Shown piece after piece: positions 53,624 through 58,348 of a DNA stretch of 58,348 nt; positions within the stretch are counted from its first letter, which is position 1, and every line of letters begins with the position of its first letter. This stretch comes from Microbacteriaceae bacterium (GTDB taxonomy: Bacteria > Actinomycetota > Actinomycetes > Actinomycetales > Microbacteriaceae). Under the pieces are notes generated by a model that ran no database searches, was not told the origin of the DNA, and saw nothing but the letters and a program-made list of their open reading frames with translations. The translations under genes and the position numbers were made by a program. The DNA is taken from the NCBI GenBank assembly GCA_025465095.1, contig JAODME010000011.1:1-58348 (forward strand). Reading direction: 5' to 3'.

Positions 53624-56350
53624 GTGACGGTCAACGACCAGGATCCGTATTCGGTCCACCACATCGATGCGGACCCGCAAGAAACAGCCGAATGGCAGGA
53701 GTCCCTCGACGCGCTCGTCGCGGTACAGGGGCACGAGCGCGGGCGACAGATCATGCTCAGCCTGCTGAAGCGGTCGAAGGAACTGCACCTCGGGGTTCCG
53801 ATGGTGCCGACGACCGATTACCTGAACACGATCGCTCCTGAGAACGAGCCCGAGTTCCCCGGCGACGAGGACATCGAACGCCGCTATCGCGCCTGGATCC
53901 GCTGGAACGCGGCCATCACGGTGCACCGTGCGCAACGCCCCGGGATCGGTGTCGGCGGGCACATTTCGACCTACGCGTCATCCGCCTCCCTCTACGAGGT
54001 GGGGCACAACCATTTCTTCCGGGGCCAGCACCATTCCGGCGGCGGCGACCAGATCTTCTACCAAGGCCACGCCTCCCCCGGCATGTACGCCCGCGCCTAC
54101 CTCGAGGGTCGGCTGAGCACGGACCAGCTCGACGGGTTCCGTCAGGAGAAGTCGCACCCGGCTGGCGGCCTGTCGTCGTACCCTCACCCGCGTCTCATGA
54201 AGGACTTCTGGCAGTTCCCCACCGTTTCGATGGGGCTCGGCCCGATCAACGCGATCTATCAGGCGCAGAGCAACAAGTACCTGACCGACCGAGGCATCAC
54301 CGATGCCTCCGACCAGCAGGTGTGGGCGTTCCTCGGCGACGGCGAGATGGACGAGGTCGAGAGCCGGGGGGCGCTCCAGCTCGCTGCGAATGACAGCCTC
54401 GACAACCTGAACTTCGTCATCAACTGCAACCTGCAGCGCCTCGACGGACCGGTGCGCGGCAACGGCAAGATCATCCAGGAACTCGAGAGCTTCTTCCGCG
54501 GCGCCGGCTGGAACGTCATCAAGGTCGTCTGGGGTCGCGAGTGGGATGACCTGCTCCAACGCGACACGCACGGGGCGCTTCGCGACCTCATGAACCGCAC
54601 GCCCGACGGCGACTACCAGACCTACAAGGCGGAGAGCGGTGCCTACATACGCGAGAACTTCTTCGGACGCGACCCGCGGGCCCTCGAACTCGTGAAGGAC
54701 TACACCGACGACCAGATCTGGGGTCTCAAGCGCGGAGGGCACGACTACCGCAAGGTTTACGCAGCGTTCAAGGCCGCCTCCGAGCACAAGGGCCAGCCGA
54801 CCGTCATCCTCTCGAAAACGGTGAAGGGCTACGGCCTCGGCCCGTCGTTCGAGGGACGCAACGCGACCCACCAGATGAAGAAGCTCACCCTCGACAACCT
54901 CAAGCAGTTCCGCGACGAGATGCGCATCCCGATCACCGACGCGAAGCTCGAGGAAGACCCGTACCTGCCGCCGTACTACCACCCCGGCGACGACGACGAG
55001 GCAATCCAGTACCTGCACGAGCGGCGCCAGGCACTCGGCGGCTACGTGCCGGAACGCCGGTCACGGTACACGCAGGTCAACCTCCCGGAAGCGTCCACCT
55101 ACGACGTCGTGAAAAAGGGTTCCGGCAAGCAGGAAATCGCCACCACGATGGCATTCGCCCGCCTGCTCAAGGACCTCCTGCGCTCGAAGGAATTCGGCCA
55201 CCGCATCGTGCCGATCATCCCGGATGAGGCACGCACGTTCGGCATGGACGCCTACTTCCCGACATCGAAGATCTACAACCCGAAGGGGCAGCAATACACC
55301 TCGGTGGACCGCACCCAGCTGCTCGCGTACAAGGAGAGCGCCCAGGGCCAGATCCTGCACGTGGGAATCAACGAGGCGGGCGCCTTTGCCGCGTTCACGG
55401 CAGCAGGAACCTCGTACTCGACCCACGGCGAAGCGCTCATTCCCGTCTATGTCTTCTACTCGATGTTCGGGTTCCAGCGCACCGGCGACGCGATGTGGGC
55501 AGCCGGTGACCAGATGGCGCGCGGCTTCATCATCGGCGCGACCGCGGGCCGCACGACGCTCACCGGGGAGGGGCTTCAACATGCCGACGGGCACTCACCG
55601 CTGCTCGCGTCGACAAACCCCGCCGTAGTCAGCTACGACCCCGCCTACGGCTACGAGCTCGGCCACATCGTGCGCGACGGTCTCCAGCGCATGTACGGCG
55701 GCGAGCACGTCGACCCCAACGTGATGTACTACATCACGGTGTACAACGAGCCGATCGTGCATCCGGCCGAACCGGAGGACCTCGACGTCGACGGGCTGCT
55801 TCGAGGAATATACCTGCTCAAGAAGAGCGCGACGCAAGGCCCTCGCGCTCAACTTCTGGCCTCCGGCGTGGCCGTGCCGTGGGCGCTCGAGGCGCAGCAA
55901 CTTCTCGCCGAGGACTGGAACGTCTCAGCCGACGTGTGGTCGGTGACTTCCTGGTCGGAGCTTCGCCGGGAGGGAATCGCGGCGAGCGAGCAGAACTTCC
56001 TGAGCCCCGACGCCCAGAAGCGTGTCCCGTACCTTACAAGGAAGCTCGAGGCGGCGGAGGGCCCGTTCATCGCCGTCAGCGACTTTATGCACGCCGTGCC
56101 CAATCAGATTCGGGAGTTCGTGCCCGGCGACTTCGCGACGCTCGGAGCCGATAACTTCGGTTTCTCGGACACCCGCGCGGCCGCACGCCGATACTTCAAA
56201 ATCGACGGACCATCGATGGTCGTACGAACGCTCGAGTCGCTTGTCGCGCGCGGCGAAATCGATCCCAGCCTGCCGCAACAGGCGATCGACAAGTACCGTC
56301 TGCATGACGTGAACGCGGGAACATCCGGCAACACAGGCGGCGAGAGCTGA
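53624..56350 (+). CDS. aceE: pyruvate dehydrogenase E1 component, homodimeric
   Basis: Thiamine-diphosphate enzyme that decarboxylates pyruvate and acetylates lipoamide on E2 (908 residues). Motifs include [32 protein letters not shown], the thiamine-binding [16 protein letters not shown] ... [36 protein letters not shown], and C-terminal [19 protein letters not shown]. No E2 or E3 gene is adjacent; the E2 and E3 at 21.2-24.2 kb probably complete the complex. The GTG at 53624 fits the family N-terminus, preceded by GAGGTCAAGG. Confidence 0.96.
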   Translation: MTVNDQDPYSVHHIDADPQETAEWQESLDALVAVQGHERGRQIMLSLLKRSKELHLGVPMVPTTDYLNTIAPENEPEFPGDEDIERRYRAWIRWNAAITVHRAQRPGIGVGGHISTYASSASLYEVGHNHFFRGQHHSGGGDQIFYQGHASPGMYARAYLEGRLSTDQLDGFRQEKSHPAGGLSSYPHPRLMKDFWQFPTVSMGLGPINAIYQAQSNKYLTDRGITDASDQQVWAFLGDGEMDEVESRGALQLAANDSLDNLNFVINCNLQRLDGPVRGNGKIIQELESFFRGAGWNVIKVVWGREWDDLLQRDTHGALRDLMNRTPDGDYQTYKAESGAYIRENFFGRDPRALELVKDYTDDQIWGLKRGGHDYRKVYAAFKAASEHKGQPTVILSKTVKGYGLGPSFEGRNATHQMKKLTLDNLKQFRDEMRIPITDAKLEEDPYLPPYYHPGDDDEAIQYLHERRQALGGYVPERRSRYTQVNLPEASTYDVVKKGSGKQEIATTMAFARLLKDLLRSKEFGHRIVPIIPDEARTFGMDAYFPTSKIYNPKGQQYTSVDRTQLLAYKESAQGQILHVGINEAGAFAAFTAAGTSYSTHGEALIPVYVFYSMFGFQRTGDAMWAAGDQMARGFIIGATAGRTTLTGEGLQHADGHSPLLASTNPAVVSYDPAYGYELGHIVRDGLQRMYGGEHVDPNVMYYITVYNEPIVHPAEPEDLDVDGLLRGIYLLKKSATQGPRAQLLASGVAVPWALEAQQLLAEDWNVSADVWSVTSWSELRREGIAASEQNFLSPDAQKRVPYLTRKLEAAEGPFIAVSDFMHAVPNQIREFVPGDFATLGADNFGFSDTRAAARRYFKIDGPSMVVRTLESLVARGEIDPSLPQQAIDKYRLHDVNAGTSGNTGGES

Positions 56351-56433
56351 CGAACCCCGCGCCGCGCCCGAACGCTCCGGCGCGCGCATCCACCCCTCCC
56401 TCCAAGGAGCAGACGCTCGCCTGGCTCAAGACG

Positions 56434-57591
56434 GTGTCAGGCGAGCTCGCAAGCGCGACTCTGAAGCGACTGGACGACACCCTCCCCTGGTACGGCGATA
56501 TGCCGCCCGGCCGACGATCCGCCGTCGGGCTCGTCGCCCAGGCCGGCATCACATCGTTCATACACTGGTTCGACGACCCCAAGTCGACACCATGGATCGC
56601 GGCGGACGTGTTCGGGGCGGCACCGCGCGAACTGCTGCGCTCCGTGAGCCTCACCCAGACGCTGCAGTTGATCAAGGTCACGGTGGAGGTCGTGGAGGAC
56701 CGACTGAAGGGGCGCGACGAGTCGCTCCGGGAGGCGATCCTGCTGTACTCCCGCGAGATCGCGTTCGCCGCGGCGGACGTCTATGCGCGAGCGGCGGAGG
56801 CGCGTGGGCTGTGGGACGCCCGCCTCGAGGCTCTTGTCGTGGACTCGATCCTCAGCGGCGAGTACGACGACGAACTGCCCTCCCGCATTGCCGCCCTCGG
56901 CTGGCACGGTCACGGGGAGGTGTCGGTGCTCGTCGGCACGGCGCCGCCGATGCTCGACGTCGACATGCTCAGACGCACCGCGAGGCACCTCGACGCCGAC
57001 GTGCTCATCGGGGTGCAGGGCAGCCGGCTCGTGCTCGTGATAGGGCGCGCTCATCCATCTCACGTCGACGACGACGACCTCGAGGATGTGACGCTCGTGC
57101 CGTTCATGGACATCGCCACCTCGCTCGAACCCGGCTTCGGCGACGGCCACCTCGTCCTCGGGCCGCAGGTGCCCAGCCTCGTCGAGGCCTCGCGGAGTGC
57201 GAAGGCCGCCCTCGCCGGTTTCGCGGTCGCCAAGTCGTGGCGCAAGGCGCCCCGACCCGCATTTGCGGATGACCTACTGCCCGAACGCGCGCTGGCCGGC
57301 GATGCCGTCGCGCGGGCGACGCTCATCGACCGCATCTACCGACCGCTGCAGGCCCATTCCACCGAGCTGTTGACGACCCTGTCGTGCTATCTCGACAACG
57401 GTCGATCACTCGAGGCGACCGCGAGAGAGTTGTTCGTGCACCCCAACACCGTGCGTTACCGCCTGAAGCGGGTGTCCGAGGTCATCGGCTGGGACGCGAC
57501 CGGCGCCCGCGAGTCGCTCATCCTGCAGGCCGCGCTGATCCTCGGCTCGATCGGTGAACCGGATGCCGCCCCGCGTCGACGACGTCGGTGA
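56434..57591 (+). CDS. fasR: PucR/FasR-like transcriptional regulator next to fabD
   Basis: A 385-residue regulator with a C-terminal PucR-type helix-turn-helix (SLEATARELFVHPNTVRYRL, about 345-365) and a GGDEF-related middle domain. FasR of Streptomyces, encoded directly before fabD, activates the fatty acid synthesis genes; the same neighbour relation holds here. The start is uncertain: the frame is open upstream, with conserved-looking text (SKEQTLAWLKTVSGEL) before the GTG at 56434 and no ATG, GTG or TTG. A CTG at 56347 overlapping the aceE stop codon (CTGA) would encode the missing N-terminus. Confidence 0.8.
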   Translation: MSGELASATLKRLDDTLPWYGDMPPGRRSAVGLVAQAGITSFIHWFDDPKSTPWIAADVFGAAPRELLRSVSLTQTLQLIKVTVEVVEDRLKGRDESLREAILLYSREIAFAAADVYARAAEARGLWDARLEALVVDSILSGEYDDELPSRIAALGWHGHGEVSVLVGTAPPMLDVDMLRRTARHLDADVLIGVQGSRLVLVIGRAHPSHVDDDDLEDVTLVPFMDIATSLEPGFGDGHLVLGPQVPSLVEASRSAKAALAGFAVAKSWRKAPRPAFADDLLPERALAGDAVARATLIDRIYRPLQAHSTELLTTLSCYLDNGRSLEATARELFVHPNTVRYRLKRVSEVIGWDATGARESLILQAALILGSIGEPDAAPRRRRR

Positions 57592-57682
57592 GCGCTCGGC
57601 GGTGACGTAGTGAACAACGAAACCGCGGGCATTTGGTGTGATGGGCACAGCGAACCGCACAAAACATTGGGAGAATGATCAA

Positions 57683-58348
57683 GTGATTGTCGTCGTCTGC
57701 CCCGGCCAGGGCTCCCAGACCCCCGGGTTTCTCGAACCATGGCTCGCCGAGGACGTCTTCCGCGACCAGCTCGAGGGCATCTCCAGCGCCGTCGGGCTCG
57801 ACCTCGTGGCCCACGGAACCGTCTCGGACGCGGACACGATCCGCGACACAGCAATTGCGCAGCCGCTCATCGTCGCGGCCGGTCTCCTGACCCTGAGCGT
57901 GCTGCTCGCCGATGGCCGCGCCGAGCGCATCGGCGGTGTCGCCGGGCACTCGGTCGGCGAGGTGACCGCCGCCGCCGCCGCCGGCATCCTCTCGAACGCG
58001 GATGCCATGACCCTCGTTCGCGAACGCGGCTCCGCGATGGCGGAGGCCGCGGCACTCGCCGCTACCGGCATGAGCGCGGTGATCGGCGGGGACGAGTCGG
58101 AACTGCTCGAGACACTGGACGGACTCGGCCTCCAGCCCGCCAATTTCAACGGCGCTGGCCAGATCGTGGTCGCGGGTGAGCTTGCCGCACTCGAGAGACT
58201 CAAGACCACGCCCCCCGCTGGAGCCAGGGTCATCCCGCTGCAGGTGGCGGGCGCCTTCCACACCCGGTACATGCAGCCCGCCGTCGAGCGGCTTCGGCGC
58301 GTCGCCGCACCTCTGGCCACGTCAGATCCGAGCACGAGAATCTGGACC
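57683..58348 (+). CDS. fabD: malonyl-CoA:ACP transacylase, N-terminal part (cut by window edge)
   Basis: Loads malonyl groups onto acyl carrier protein for type II fatty acid synthesis. The 222 residues in the window include the oxyanion-hole PGQGSQTPGFLEPW, the nucleophile GHSVGEVTAAAAAGIL and the catalytic His in GAFHTRYMQPA. The GTG start has GGGAGA eight bases upstream. Genes fabH, acpP and fabF are expected beyond the edge, following the FasR-like regulator. Confidence 0.94.
   Translation, partial: MIVVVCPGQGSQTPGFLEPWLAEDVFRDQLEGISSAVGLDLVAHGTVSDADTIRDTAIAQPLIVAAGLLTLSVLLADGRAERIGGVAGHSVGEVTAAAAAGILSNADAMTLVRERGSAMAEAAALAATGMSAVIGGDESELLETLDGLGLQPANFNGAGQIVVAGELAALERLKTTPPAGARVIPLQVAGAFHTRYMQPAVERLRRVAAPLATSDPSTRIWT

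Overview
This window is a chromosomal stretch of a high-GC actinobacterium, most probably a member of the Microbacteriaceae (order Micrococcales). The evidence is the base composition, several actinobacteria-restricted families (SepH, DUF3093, DUF3159, DUF3710, DUF4191, DUF4193, PAC2, homodimeric AceE, polyphosphate glucokinase), the gene order glnA1 / glnE-glnA2 / nadE / panB, and many start codons that sit 6-7 bases after a TANNNT box with no Shine-Dalgarno sequence (leaderless transcripts). Genus assignment is inference.

Left part (1-11.4 kb): the 5' end of aconitase with a striking palindrome upstream, a dut / DUF3710 / DUF3159 operon, DUF3093, DUF4193, the cell-division protein SepH, an alkaline-phosphatase-fold phosphodiesterase, and topoisomerase IV subunits A and B facing each other around a small membrane protein gene.

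11.4-17 kb: a 745-residue protein made of two tandem alanine racemase modules whose catalytic residues are split between the copies, transcribed divergently from an ATP-grasp ligase, then a CofE-like (F420-0:gamma-glutamyl ligase family) gene and the principal sigma factor. The racemase / ATP-grasp / CofE-like trio is the most unusual group in the window.

17-39.4 kb: an MFS carrier, PAC2 protein, leucyl aminopeptidase, dihydrolipoamide dehydrogenase plus the E2 acyltransferase of the 2-oxo acid dehydrogenases, a membrane-anchored pseudokinase, and a nitrogen block (glnA1, the adenylyltransferase glnE, glnA2, nadE, gdhA). panB, a 57-residue gene, and the decayed remnant of a methionine aminopeptidase gene lie between nadE and gdhA; corA and ppgK follow.

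39.4-45.5 kb: RNase P RNA on the minus strand directly after a zinc-ribbon family gene that has lost its cysteines, Nif3, DUF3618, an SRAP (HMCES/YedK) protein, a YbdK-type carboxylate-amine ligase and an M20 peptidase.

45.6-50.8 kb: a biotin locus. A TetR-type (BioQ-like) repressor diverges from a tightly coupled operon bioY / acyl-CoA synthetase / atypical thiolase / bioM / bioN / CHY zinc finger; the intergenic space carries six near-tandem copies of a palindromic operator at about 15-bp period.

50.8-52.8 kb: a small accessory patch with orphan small genes and a truncated tyrosine recombinase ending against tRNA-Val(TAC), probably the scar of an integrated element. 52.9-58.3 kb: a peroxiredoxin, aceE (E1 of pyruvate dehydrogenase, which probably uses the E2/E3 encoded at 21-24 kb), a PucR/FasR-like regulator and the start of fabD.
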